Source: Schizophyllum amplum (Eukaryota; Basidiomycota; Agaricomycetes; Agaricales; Schizophyllaceae). Taken from it: a stretch of DNA of 64,000 bases. Position numbers and translations under genes: made by a program. The notes beneath the pieces were generated by a model. The model was not told where the DNA came from, made no database searches, and was given only the letters and a program-made list of their open reading frames with translations. Of the stretch, positions 22,399-34,265 are shown piece after piece (position 1 is the first letter of the stretch; each line of letters begins with the position of its first letter). The DNA lies in NCBI GenBank assembly GCA_007026445.1, contig VDMD01000096.1, forward strand, positions 1-64,000, in the 5' to 3' direction.

Positions 22399-22806
22399 AT
22401 GCACGCTGACAGATGTCTGCCGGAGAAGACGCGCGTCGTGAGCCGAGTTCATGAGAGGCAGGAAGGAAGCCCCTTTCGTGGCGCGCCGTCCGATTCGGAT
22501 GTCATTAATAGTTACTGACACCAGTGACAGAGCCAACCGTGACGGTTTCACCGCCCCAGATAGGATTACATACATGTGTTTGCAGCTAAACAGCGAAGCC
22601 TGAGAAGAACGAAGAAGACAAGAGCAGGTTTTGGTGTAGCTGGTCGCGAGAGGTCGGGTACCTAAAAGGAGGAATTCGATGCTGGAAAGCCACGTGGCGA
22701 CGGGTGGCGGGCCGATGTTGGGACGCGTTCGAACTTTGCGCCTATTTCTCGCGGCCATTTAGCATTGCGTACAGGCAGAGCGCTCCACCAAATGCAGCCA
22801 TTCATC
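22399..22806 (+). promoter_or_regulatory. Upstream region of COG8
   Basis: Unique sequence between the retroelement and COG8; no gene or strong core promoter motif seen. The element ends about 400 bases ahead of the COG8 start. Confidence 0.4.
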
Positions 22807-24616
22807 ATGGACGTAGGCGCGTACGCATATCTTCATATCGTTTGTCAGTAATGACCGATCTGCAGACACCACGAACCTTCCCGATCTCCTCTCCACCGAG
22901 CCGCTCTCGAATGCACAGCAGGCGTACCTCACGCATCTGACTTCGCTTCCCCTCGACAATCTCGTCACCGAGCCCAGTTCGCTGCAAACACAGGCCCATC
23001 ATCTCACCTCCAGCCTTACTTCTCTCACGCATACCTCATACCCCATATTCGTCGCCCTCCATCAAACAACCAAGTCGCTCTCGTCCTCTCTCGATATCTT
23101 TGCTGATTCGTTGGACGGGCTGCTCGACAGCAGCCTCCCCGCACTCGAAGAAGCAGCTGCCGGCTGGCACACCCGAACCGATACCGTCGTGCGGGAACGC
23201 AACAAGGCTCGTGCCGTTCTCGAGCAGCACGACAAGCTGCGCGATCTCCTCGACATTCCGCTACTCATCGATACCTGTGTACGCAATGGCTTCTTTGCCG
23301 AGGCTCTCCAACTCGCCGCGCACGCAGAGGCCGCTGCCGCCGCGCTCCCGCACCCACCCCCGATCCTACGCTCGGTGCTTGCGGAGGTGCATGCATCCAT
23401 AGTGCAGATGTTACGCGCGCTACTAGGGACGCTACACGAGCCCGCACGGAAGCTCCCTGCCCTATACAAGGCAGTTGCGTTTCTCAGGCGCATGCCCGCG
23501 TTCGCGCCCGAAGCGCTTGACGTCGACCCGGAGGAGCAGCTCGCATTGGCGTTCTTGGGCGGTCGACACACATGTGTGCGCGCCGCGCTGGAGCCTGTAG
23601 CACGCGACGTGCGCAGGCTGGCGTCCTCGCAGGCACCCCTTGGCGAGCGCGAGCGGGAGGACCTAACGCGCGGCGTGCGCAAATACATCGACCTATGGCG
23701 AGAAGGCGTGCATGACGTCGTCACACAATATACCAGCATCTTCCTCCCCACATCCGCCGCCTCCACCCCCGCCTCCGACCCGCCCCCCGTGTTGCACGCG
23801 CTGCTATCCGCGTATGCGTCCAATGCACTTACAGCACACCTCCTGCCGGTGCTGCGCGCGGCACTGCCGCAAGTGCCGCTCTCCGCGCTCCCTCCCGTCC
23901 TGACGCAGCTTACGTACTGCGCAACCGCCTTCGCGCGCTCCGGCCTCGATTTCCGCACCGCGGTTGCGGGGCTCGCCGCCGAGGCTGTTCGTGGGGCGGT
24001 CGCAGGCGACTTCGCCAGGGCCGCGAGGACGTTTGCGGGCGAGTGTACGCGGGCGAGAGCGTCGCTTGCGCCGCCCTCGAGGAGCAGCTTGGATGGTAGG
24101 CGGAGCTTGGATGCGAGGGGGAGCCTTGATGTGCGCGGGAGTCTCGATCTGCAACGACAACAACCTTCCACTTGGCTCGCGCCACCGAATGCGCCCAATC
24201 CGCGCCCCGAGGATGTTCTGGCGGGCCCGTCACACGTGCCTCCGGCAGCGCTCGCAGCGTACCCTCCACTAGCAACCCTGGCAAATGGTCTCTTGACTGC
24301 GCTCAACGGACTGCGGCTGTTGGCGCCGGTCGAGGTGCTACCGGCACTGCGTGTCGCGCTGGACGCTGCGCTCGCGGAGGCGGGTGGTGCGCTGCTGGGC
24401 TATGTGTCGGCGGCGGCTGGGAAGGAGAAGGACGCGGGCATGCGGGGAGGGGAGATGTTCTTTGATGTGCTGGTGCCGTATATACGACGGGCGCTGGTGG
24501 AGGGGGTGTATGGGGAAAAGGTTGGGGAGGAGTGGAAGGAGGAAGAGTTGGCGGGAGTCGTACGAGATTGGGAGGCGTGGCGGGCGGCGTCGGTGGTTAG
24601 TTCGCCGGTGGAATGA
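22807..24616 (+). CDS. COG8: Conserved oligomeric Golgi complex subunit 8
   Basis: The main exon reads from about 22871 to 24616 without interruption: TTNLPDLLSTEPLSNAQQAY, LTHLTSLPLDNLVTEPSSL, then a heptad-patterned region (LHQTTKSLSSSLDIFADSLD, ERNKARAVLEQHDKLRDLLD) and DIPLLIDTCVRNGFFAEALQ, which is the typical Dor1/Cog8 N-terminal block. COG8 belongs to the Golgi tethering complex that recycles glycosylation enzymes. The last third has an insertion with SLDxRxSLD repeats (GSLDVRGSLDL) and a family-like end. The start is uncertain: ATG 22807 with a ten-base first exon and a GC-AG intron (22817-22865) would give MDVDTTNLPDLL; no GT donor gives the right phase with a normal intron length. 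Confidence 0.8.
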
Positions 24617-25113
24617 ATGAATCTGGAGTTTTCCTTGCTATTGCATGTTTGCAAGTGTAGTTGTCATGAGTCTGCCTTCAGAAGTATGCGGGTGGCCACA
24701 ATTGTTCCTCTGCCGGAAAGGGAAGGTATTGTTCTTAACATGACGTCACCTTCATACCTCGTCCGAATTCGGATGCCTTGTTCTTGCCTGTCCCTTGTTC
24801 TCAACGACCGTGTCCCCTTGTCGTATACCGCTACATGCTGCACAATGGCTGTCATTCGCGGCGCAACACTGCTCCCATATACGGTCATTTCTGAAACGAC
24901 TGGCCGGATGAGGAACAACTGACATGGGCTGTCACCTTGTTCCTTCTACGGAATCAAAGGCCAGTGCACGCGCTATAATCCACTGGGAACAATGCCTACC
25001 GCTTTCGTTCATGATTACCTCGTATATGCGACAATGGACGGCAGCTATGGCTGGGGCCCTTATAAGGCTTCGACATACGGACGCTGTGCAGCATCCCTCG
25101 ACGACTTTCCATC
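24617..25113. other. Intergenic, COG8 3' flank and promoter of the partner gene
   Basis: No gene seen. The right part must hold the promoter of the gene starting at 25114; CCCTTATAAGG near 25059-25069 includes a TATAAG core about 50 bases ahead of that start. Confidence 0.4.
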
Positions 25114-27772
25114 ATGACTGAACGATCGGATGAGAGCACTTCCTCTCTGACGCGGACGGCTGACAACAATGTTCCACGACTCACTCCAAACGTCTCTACG
25201 ACTCTGCGCACGAATGACACGACTCCAAGTGTGCCCCTGGTCGGAGGTCCTGGTGAGTGCTCTCTCGCTGACGTGCTCGACGTCGTTGACAACTTGCCTT
25301 TTAGTGAACAATCATGGCCCGAATCATCAACATCATCACTACCATGGCACTCCGCCGGCGGCCCCGGCACCTGGCGTCCTCCACTCCCCCGCGCCGGTCG
25401 CGGTGGTCAGAACCTCTCGCCGTCGTCGTTTGGTACACAGCATCGGCGCCTTCATGCATCGTATCTCCCGCCACGCCTCAAATGATCCCCCCTCTACCAC
25501 GATACGCGGACCGGCTACGACCACGGCTCATAACGCCGCTACCCAAGACCATGCTCAACACGCCCAGGATATGTCTACACATTTACTGCCACCACCCACT
25601 CTTGGCATCGATCAGCAGCGCGAAGGCGAGGTCGCCGGACGTCTCTCAAGCGACGGCGACGATCGCGACAAGCCTCTTCCCGCGCTGCCACAAACGTGCA
25701 GCATTGACTTGCCGCAAAACGTCGTCCCTCCGGCTTCCTTCCATAGGAATGATACGCCTGACAGAGTGTCACCTGCTGTTCCAACCGGCCAGGGCGGCAG
25801 CGGCACGCACGCCGCAGCCGCTGCTGATTCTGACGATGCGCACGTCGCGAACACTGATTACAATTTCGCTGGACAACCGGTTGTTCGCTACAATGACTTC
25901 GCTTTCAAGAGGTCGAACGGCTTTTCAGCTCCAGAGATAGAAGGCCAGGCTTCTCTGGCAGGCGCACCCGCGCGGCACGCCGAAACCAACGGACATTTCG
26001 AGGAAGACAACCTCGCGTGTCCAAACAGTGCAGATTTTGGGACGAATGCACCTCTACTACGTTGTGTGTCCCTGCCACCCTCGGAACCGGACGATGGGTT
26101 GGGTGATCAACCAGTCCTTCATCAACCTCTCGCGCGTCCAAACACTGCTGATTTTGGGACGAATGCGCCTCTACTGCGTTGTGTGCCCCTGCCCCCCGCG
26201 GAACCGGACGATGGGCTGCATAACGGACCGACCCTTCAGCGACCTCTCTCGCGTCCAAATACTGCGGGTCTTGGGATGAATGCGCCTCTATTGCGTTCTG
26301 TGCCCCTGCCCCCCTCGGAACCGGACAATGGGCTGCATAACGGACCGACCCTTCAGCGACCTCCTTCTACAAACAGCCGTGGCTCTCATCAGGTTGGTCT
26401 GCCTCACTCTCCCCCGCTGCACTCGCCGCGCCCTCGGTGGAATTTGGAGAGCCCCGGCCTCATAAACTGGCCATCGGCAGGTACACCGACGTCGCGACCG
26501 ATGCCTGCACCTTGGCTATCTGGCGGTGACGTTGACGCGGTACTCGCGGCGCGTTTACGAGACGCGCAGCGCGGTCACGGAGAGCAGCGTGTGGCAGGCC
26601 TCAACAATATGCACGGCACTGGATTGGAACAACTGGCTGTACTACATGGGGAATTGTCCCAGCTGCTGACTTTCAGTACACAGCCAACGATTTCCAACAG
26701 CGTCGGCGGTCCCAATTATCGTGTTCCCGACAGTACTCGACGCGCTTCTGTTCCCGATACTGGTGTCGGAGCACAACCTCTCGCCTCCAACCCTGCAGTC
26801 GAGGCCAGCAGCGCATCTAACAATCAGCGCTCGACTTCTGCTCCTGCGCCAATCCCTCATATGCCCCAGGCTACGCTTTCGGCTGAAGCTCCTGAAGCCC
26901 CGGCTGACGCATCGTCGACCAGGCCTGCCTTGGCGGAAGGGTCGAACACGTCTCTTGACCCCGAACGGGCTACCGAGGACGCCTTGCGGGCCTATATCGG
27001 CGAGAAGGAAGTCTCGGGCATGCACGCAGGGCTTCAGCTCGTCGTTGTCGTTGGCAGCGAGGACGAAATCAGACGTTCGGGCCTACGAAACAGTGCAGAA
27101 CTGATCTATGAAGACCTCTATGAAGACGTTATGCCTCGACTTGCAGGTTTCTGCGAGGCGAACACGCGCCACCACTCCTTGACTCAATTTCACCTGTGTA
27201 CCTACCGTACGCGGGAGAAGGGTGGTCAGGACGTGATGGCGAGAGTCTTGCAGAGCCTTGAGAACTACTTGCGATGTCTGCACGCAGTCGAGATCGTCAT
27301 GAATGGGAGGAAAGATGACCGGCCCCTGCATCAAGACGCCATCTATAACAAACTTACGCAACTGCACCATCTGCGAATCGAGGGTGAGGGTGCTGGTGTC
27401 AATCGTTTCCGACTTTTCCCTCTCCAGCGGGTCACCCAACTAGACATCAAAACGGATATGTCTTCCGCCGACATCCTTGCTTTGGTAGACCTTGCAGCCA
27501 AGTTGGAGCTGCTCGTACTTGATTTTCACTCCAGCGTAGAACATGACGATCATGGAAACGCTACGACGCCGCTGGAAGCAGCGACAGCAGTCCGTCTCCC
27601 ACATGCCATGCACGTTACCGCGGACAACCCGGAAGGTCTACTGTATATCTTGGAGGGCTTCGCATGGGCTGCGGACGTTCGTTTGACCGTGACACAGATA
27701 TGTCCCCCCGTGGTAGCAGAGCTTTTCGCTACGCGTCAATGGTCGCTGTGCGTGCGTAACGCATCTACGTAG
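25114..27772 (+). CDS. F-box partner protein A: disordered, repeat-bearing, leucine-rich C-terminus
   Basis: Two exons (25114-25252, 25305-27772) give 868 residues beginning MTERSDESTSSLTRTADNN. After a basic amphipathic segment (RRRRLVHSIGAFMHRISRHA) come about 500 low-complexity residues with three 39-residue tandem repeats. The last 260 residues look folded and leucine-patterned: LTQLHHLRIEGEGAGVNRFR, VTQLDIKTDMSSADILALVD, KLELLVLDFHSSVEHDD and ADVRLTVTQICPPVVAELFA. The same layout, including the basic segment and the small first exon, occurs in the gene at 61519-63434, and a remnant is at 17125-17390. All three lie tail-to-tail with an F-box gene. Function unknown; the C-terminus may be an LRR-like solenoid related to those of F-box proteins. 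The stop overlaps the end of the convergent F-box gene by eight bases. Confidence 0.75.
26018..26368 (+). repeat. Three tandem 117-base (39-residue) repeats within partner gene A
   Basis: Units 26018-26134, 26135-26251 and 26252-26368 encode RPNTADFGTNAPLLRCVPLP followed by PAEPDDGLHNGPTLQRPLS and variants. Units 2 and 3 are most alike, so the last duplication was between them. Confidence 0.9.
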
Positions 27773-29365
27773 GATACAAGATTGCCGACCTGTAAAAAGT
27801 GTCGGCATGCTCGTACATCTTGGTACATAATACGACATTTGCAGGTACAAAACATTTCGGATTGAAGTACCAACGGTCTTCGGACTCGGAAGACCCCTCG
27901 CTAGGTTGGTAAACGAATATCTTCAGCCATTGCAGTGCAGGACATCGCAGGAGGGCCTTAATCTGCTCTACGTTTTCGCAGGATATGTGCCGTAGGGTGA
28001 GCATGGCAAGCTTTGCTTCCGACCGCTTCAGCATGCGTTCGATCGCATGGACCTGAATATCGGTTGTACTAAGCTCCAGTCGATTGAGCAGGGGTGCTGC
28101 AAGCCCGTCAAAGAGGTTTGACCAGTCGCGCATGCCCCTCAACATGAGGATCCGTAGGTGAGGGAGAGCGATGGGTGTCGCCAATGTCGGTATTAGGTAA
28201 CCGTCTGCCTTGCCTGGAAACGAGCCAGACGGTGTGACGACGGTACCCTGAAAGACTTCGAGTCGGGGGCAGGCGCGAAAGAGTTCCATCACATCCAGTG
28301 AACGGATGGAATTCACACCGACGTGCGTCAGTTGGCGGAGAGTATGTGCATGAGCGAGAACGTCAATGAAGACGTTGTGCCATCGCACAGTCCGAAGAGC
28401 AGACGAGGTGTAGAATACGTTCCATAAACGCAGAGTGGCCTGCCTCCCATCATTATCGAGAAACTGATGTGTTGGTCGCAGCGTGACGTGCTTGAGAGAC
28501 GAGTAGGACATAGTGGGAAGGGAGTATAGTGGTTCGAAGAGAAGGGACACCTTTGGTTCCTTCCGCCCGATGTAGACGTGTATTCCAACCCACCGATGAG
28601 CGGCGGAGGCGACGATGCGCATGAACCGTCGACATATATCGACATTGCGTCTCTCGAGAGGATATTCCTTGTTGTCGTTGAGATGCAGCGTCATGGGAAG
28701 CCCGGCAGAATAGCGCAAGCAGAGCTCCAAAATGGTGACGTCGCGCCTTTGGGGGAATGGGAGGTCCACGGTGGTCCACAGCTGGGGACAACCGCGTGTC
28801 ACCGTCAACCAGCGGGAGCAGACGTAGCCTAGGAGGATCGCAGTCCAACAGTACCGTACAGGCTCCGAGCAAAGCAGGACTGGATCCATATAAGGATCTC
28901 GAGGATGGACGGAGAGGTCGTCGATTTCGCCGCACATCATGAAGATGACGCATAGCAATTCGGTGGGCAGGCGGTGAAAGGGGCATTCCCGACGTCGTTT
29001 AACTATAATGGAGGAGTCTGCGCCTGCAAATCTGCATTAGACAAACGTGAAGACGGTTGGACAGGGTTCGGGTACCTTTGTTGGGGATGAAGAAATCGCC
29101 CGAATTGGTGGGAAGGCTGGGTAGCGGCGCAGGTGCTCCAGCTGGCCGCGTTGCCAACTCCGTGCTGTCATTGATACTGAGAGCATCAAAGTTCACGATA
29201 TCGATCGGAAGGGCGGAAGGGCAGCGCGCTGTTCACAAAGCTGTGAAGATCCCTCCTAGCGCCGGCTTGACTGCACGTACCAGCGCTGTCGTTCTCCCAG
29301 GTTCGGCACGCCTGCCGGGGCGTGCTCTCGTCGGATAATGAGTGAGGGTGATGGCGTTCAGCCAT
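27765..29365 (-). CDS. F-box protein 2 of the duplicated pair
   Basis: Exons 29281-29365, 29076-29228 and 27765-29023 join to 498 residues. The F-box is PFHRLPTELLCVIFMMCGE, followed by ILLGYVCSRWLTVTRGCPQL, identical in that block to F-box protein 1. Leucine-rich segments match throughout (LPHLRILMLRGMRDWSNLF, LAMLTLRHISCENVEQIKAL). Its start differs: the ATG used by gene 1 is changed to GAG here, and an in-frame ATG 57 bases further upstream gives MAERHHPHSLSDESTPRQ. The ending FYRSAILYPT is probably ancestral, as gene 1 has a repeat-derived end. A substrate adaptor role in SCF ligase is inferred from the family. The gene is convergent with partner gene A. Confidence 0.82.
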
Positions 29366-30017
29366 TGCTTAGATTGGGGTGTCAGGTAGAACAAGGACGC
29401 AACTAACAACGCACATACCCCGTAGAGAGCAGTGCACCGCGTAGTGAAGGACAGTGAGGACGTCTCAGGTCTTTGCTTGTCGAGCGGGGAAGGCAAAAAG
29501 GGGAGCAGTGCGCGTATGCTCTGCTCCCCTTCACCATACGCTTTTATGTGCGGACAATTCCCCGCTTCCGGGACAAGCAAGCTTCGACCGAAAGACAATA
29601 ACAAGGGAAACAATTGGACACTGAGATCAGCCGGTATCGGTCTCGGAGGGCAAACGTATGAGCTCTGTCATCCTTTCGAATCTGATACAAGGGCCGGTCA
29701 ATCATCGAAGTACGAGACGACCGATGACAAGGACTCGGAGCGAGGATGGAAGTCCGAAAAGGGTTTACAATGGACGGCGTGTCCGGCCCGAAGACAAGCG
29801 ACGCGCAACCGTCCGCAACGACGCCACATCAATGCCATGATGATATTGCCTACTACGCGTCTTATTCACTCCCTTCATTTCTGCTTTCATGTGCTCCGAA
29901 TCCTTGCAAGGTCTTGAAGCTCTCTTGTAGAGTACCAGAACAAATCTGCAGTCGAGAGGAAGCGTAGACTTGGCCACCGCCTGACGAACTGTCCTCAAAC
30001 TTCAGGACACCGCAACG
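29366..30017. promoter_or_regulatory. Divergent promoter region between F-box gene 2 and the SDR-like gene
   Basis: The first 250 bases (to about 29620) are related to the upstream region of F-box gene 1. The rest, toward 30017, is unique and serves the SDR-like gene. No further gene seen. Confidence 0.5.
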
Positions 30018-31836
30018 ATGGTCCTTACCGTTCTCAGCGCCGCGTACGATGCACTCGTACCAAAGCAATATGTCTACCACATATGCGGCGGCCTTCTTGC
30101 TCTATATGTTATTCGCATACTCGCCCAGGGAAGAATGACATCCCGCGACCGCGACTTGCATGCGAGAGTTATTCTGATGACGGTGCGCATGACGGTGGTT
30201 GCTGCCAAACGAGTCTGACCTCTGTATAGGGTGCTTTCACACCATTAGGCCTCACGCTGATGGAGTCATTAGCTGCAAGAGGCGCACACATCATTGCGCT
30301 GACTCCCGAGCCGATCGCCACCTCTTCACCCAATACAGCCCCTGCCAACCCTCCAGCGTCCGATTCTCCTTCCAACACTCCCGCCACTTCCTCGGAGAAC
30401 GATCCCGCTATCCCCCCTCCTCATCTGTCTCGTACCGCCTTGCTCATTGACGCCATCCGCTCCGCCTCGAACAACCCAAATATCTACGCCGAACACTGCG
30501 ACATCGAGTCCCCCGCACACATACGGACTTTCTGCACTCGTTTCCTGACGGGAAACGACACGCGACTCGACTCTATAATTTTCGCGCACGAAGGTCCACA
30601 TATAGGCAAAGTCATCGGCGCACGGAAAAGCAGCGAGGTCGCGGACGAGAAGCATCGGTCCGCCCGTTCCCTCGCCACCTTCCTTCTCACCACGCTCCTT
30701 CTTCCCGCTCTCCTCGTTGCACCTCCAGAGCGCGATATACGTATATTACACGTTGTCAATCCGTTCTACGCCGCAGGAGCTGGAGTGGCAAAGAAGAGGG
30801 ACAAGGGAAGGGGCTTGAAATTGGCCTGCAATTTTCCGGGCGTGCTCAACGTGGAGTCCGATGGCAAATCCGCTGTAGCTGGGCTCCTTCCCCGCGAGGG
30901 CGCACGAGCACTCCGCACCATCGTCTACACGCGGCACCTGCAACGTATCTTGGACGCCTTGCCATCCGCTCAGGTGCCAAAGACCGATGCCGAAGCAGCA
31001 GGTGGTGCCGCCGCGGCCAGCGTGCCTGTGGTCTCGCAAAAGGACCAACGCTCGAACATAACCGCCGTCACCGTTTCTCCCGGAATTTCGCGCCTGACGA
31101 CAGTGGCGCCGATGTTGGGGGTGGGAGACAGTGACCGGTGGTCCTTGAGGGCATTTATCATGTACGTTCACTTCTTCAAAATACTTGACACGTTGCCCTG
31201 CGTCGTTTTGCGTATCATACCCCAACTCTCTGAACGTATAAGACTCAAGCTAACGCACATCCCAGTTATATTCTCCTGAATCCTTTCCTTCGGCTACTTG
31301 TCAAGGGTCCTACGGCAGCGGCACAAAGCGCATTGCATGCGCTCTTCGTACCGACGGCGTTCAAGGTCGTCGGTGGCGGCGTAGAGAAAGACAAGGAGGA
31401 GCCGGGAGGTGCAGGGAAGGTCAGTAAAGTGTTTCCGTCTAACATCCATCCAAATCATCACTTCATATACTCAATCTTCCACTAGCCGATCCGGACGCGT
31501 CAAGAAGTCCTCAAACCTGGCGCGCTCTACGCCGAATGCGCCGTCGTACCACTGGCTGTCGATCTGCCAGAGGAGTGGTTAGAGGACGACAAAAAAGACG
31601 AAGAGAAGAGCAAGCCTGCCGACAAAGGCAGAGGCAAAGGCGCCGATAAGGGCAAGTCTACTGCTACCGAAGAGACTCTTACTCTGTCTGATGACGGGGA
31701 GTACGGCGGCGAGCGCGCGGGTCGGGCGGTTTGGGAGGCGTTTGAGGCCGCACTGAAGGTATGGGAAGCGTCGGAGAAGAAGAAGCCAGAAGGGGAGAAG
31801 AAGTCGACTGGCGGAGCAGCGGCATCCAGTGCATAG
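30018..31836 (+). CDS. Membrane-anchored SDR-like protein (resembles fungal DUF1776)
   Basis: Exons 30018-30182, 30230-31161, 31266-31419 and 31486-31836 give 533 residues. The N-terminus is a membrane anchor (VYHICGGLLALYVIRILAQ). The first intron falls before GAFTPLGLTLMESLAARGAH, a diverged Rossmann glycine loop; later LDSIIFAHEGPHIGK and ITAVTVSPGISRLTTVAPML resemble strands of short-chain dehydrogenases, but the usual YxxxK active site is not evident. The C-terminus is charged (DKGRGKGADKGKS). Fungal proteins with this make-up are grouped as DUF1776. A catalytic role is doubtful; a location in the ER or the outer mitochondrial membrane is possible. Confidence 0.65.
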
Positions 31837-32031
31837 ATTAGCACGTAGATGCAACGATTTTCCCCTGCGAGTAGCCTGGTGACGAATAAAGCAGATTTCC
31901 TATCCATTCTACCCAGGCGATGATACAAGCACATACAGCCTACAGATGTTCCAGTAAGTAGTTTACAAAGCGACATAAGACTACACCACTTCGTTGAGAA
32001 GGCGGGTAGTGATTAGTGACCAGTGAGCCCT

Positions 32032-34265
32032 TCACAAATAGTACAACACACGGACAAACTCGGGCGAGTCATCCACTCGAGCATGAAGTTTGTTTGCAAG
32101 AGGCCAAACAATCATGAACATCGCCAGGAAGCAGAGGAAAAACCAGAAACAGAAGAGATGAAGCAGAGTCGGACGCGTCTGCACAGGAAGATTGTTGACG
32201 GCATTTGTGGCAACAGACGATTTAGACGTCGACGATGAGTTCGTCGTTGTGCCTGTGTTGGTCGTCGTGCCTTGCGAGGCGTAACTCGAAGGCAGCTCCG
32301 AGCTGGAACTCAAAATGTGGAGGAGAGGACCATCGGTGGTTTCAACGCGTATCACGCGTGCAGTTGGGACGGCAGGAGGCGAGCCAGCCTGATGCGGCAA
32401 GCCGACATCCTGAATCGCACTCTGCAGCTGGATCAACAGAGTCGGCGAGCTCTGCGACATAACATGCTCTGCGCGAGTTGCCTCGGTGTGTCCTTCCTGT
32501 GGTGGCGCTGACCCGGCCAGCGGCGCAGACGGTACAGTGTCCACTGCAGGAGTCGCAATATCGGCAGCAGAGGGAGTCCTCATGCATGGTGCGGCGCTGC
32601 TTGCACGTCTAGGACTGCCCGTCGCTTGTGCTGGATCGTTCGCAGTGCGCCTAGCACTAGAACCTGCGCGATCATGTTGTTCACCGTCCCGTCGAATCTA
32701 CGCGCCGTCATGAGCAAAGACATCATAGATCATACGCAAGCAACGCACGGAAGAGACGTTTTGCACCAAGCCCGGGCTATCGTTCATATTCTGAGGCATT
32801 CTATTGAGGGATTGTTCTCGACCAGAAGAACGCCTCAGACGCGAAGGCGCAGGAACGGCACCAGCAGATGGGGTGCCCGCAGAGACGCTACCGCGCGGAT
32901 TGTGGCCGCCGCGAACACGGTGGCCAATATGAGAAGGGTCACGCGAAGCCACATACATAGCGAACGACCGGCTATGAGAGTCGCTTGACTCACGCGAGAA
33001 CGAAGAGGTTCTCGAAGAGCCATGACCGTCGACTTCGTCGACGATGATCATAGGAGATCTACCATGTTCCAGACTTCTGCGCGTGGACGCCGAATGGAAG
33101 ACGACATCGTCGTTATACGCCACAGTTGGCCGCGGTGGGCGCGGTGTAACGTAGACCGGCTGCCGCTGAATCTGTCTCGGTGTGCCGTGTTGAGGTGCAT
33201 CACGACCTGCAGGGCCTCGACGGTGAAAAATGCGAGTCAAAGATAAAAAGCGACCACGAGGCTGTCCACGATCCCCTTGAGAGTCTTGCCTTCGATTATC
33301 AGCACCGTGCATACGGTCTCGCGGCGGGGCGGAGGTCACTCGCTGCCTCGACGGTCTTGTGCCAGCCTCTCTGCTGGAGATCGAGCGCGATCGCCCACGG
33401 AACGCGTGCCCAATCCGGCCGAGGAAATTGGAAGAAGTCGTTCGTGTACGTCCGCGAGATGAACGAGGACGGTAACCCCTCATGCTAGGAGTCCTTGATC
33501 GTGACCTTGACCTTGACCTTGACCTTGATGAGACAGAGACCGAGTAGCGGCGGGAGTCTGAATATCTGGGTCGCGGTGGCACGGCAGGAAAGGGTGGGCC
33601 GTCGTCTTGGGCAGCGCAAGCGCTGTGATTGTCTGCTCTCCCCAACAAGAATCTGTGTCAGTGTGCATCAACTAACTGATTGGTAGACGTACAGACGGAG
33701 GGGTCGTGTGTAGTTCCCGGGGCGGAGGGGTAAAACATCTCAGTCGGCCCGGCGGTCGATACGCGGGAAGGACCGCCCGAATCCGCGTGCGCGTCGTCCC
33801 CCTCAGCCATGTAACGGCTCGCAAGAGGGTCTTCCGCATCACTAACGCCTTCTGGTACGCGGTCGGAAAGCTCGCAGCCAGTGGTAGAGGGAAACATGAT
33901 CTCGGTGACCCCCGCGGCCGATGGATCCTCGACCGGGACGCGGTCAACCTCTGGTGCAGCACGTTCTTCGTTTGCAGATACATGATCGTGGTCAGACGTT
34001 GTCCCATTCCCAGCAATCGGATTGTCTTCCGGCACCAACGACTCTTCTTCATGTGTGGCGCGTACGCTGTCAGACAGCGCGCTGCGAGCTGGAACAGACC
34101 CTTCAGCAGCGCGGTGACTGTCTTCACCCACGTAGCGAGCGTCCCGATTGATACGCCGTCTGTCTAAGCCACGGCCACAATCGTCAATGAGTACACCAGC
34201 TTCCGTGGCGCCTACACACCTCGCCGAAGTGATGGCCCTCCAGGGAGTTCATCAGAGGAGGTCAT
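32032..34265 (-). CDS. Tail-anchored disordered Ser/Arg-rich protein, unknown
   Basis: Four exons (34220-34265, 33693-34163, 32736-33632, 32663 down to 32032) fit in frame for 681 residues starting MTSSDELPGGPSLRRD. The middle is rich in Ser and Arg, including an RS run (SSRSRSRSRSRSRTPS) encoded by a hexanucleotide repeat. A single hydrophobic segment near the C-terminus (LLHLFCFWFFLCFLAMFMIV) is followed by only 20-odd residues, so the protein is likely tail-anchored. The third junction could use another donor nearby. I recognise no domain. It resembles lineage-specific fungal proteins; expression evidence is needed to fix the exon ends. Confidence 0.5.
33503..33526. repeat. Hexanucleotide GACCTT repeat encoding Arg-Ser
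   Basis: Four exact GACCTT units within the coding exon; on the minus strand they encode alternating Arg and Ser. A repeat of this kind can change length without shifting the frame. Confidence 0.85.

Noticed and set aside
23062..24306. 414-codon minus frame opposite COG8
   Set aside because: Ser/Ala/Arg-rich shadow of a GC-rich coding exon; the plus strand has clear COG8 blocks.
32032..34265. This gene as a third member of the F-box partner family
   Set aside because: It has a tiny first exon and disorder like the partners, but its C-terminus is a membrane anchor with no leucine-rich region, and it has no convergent F-box gene.
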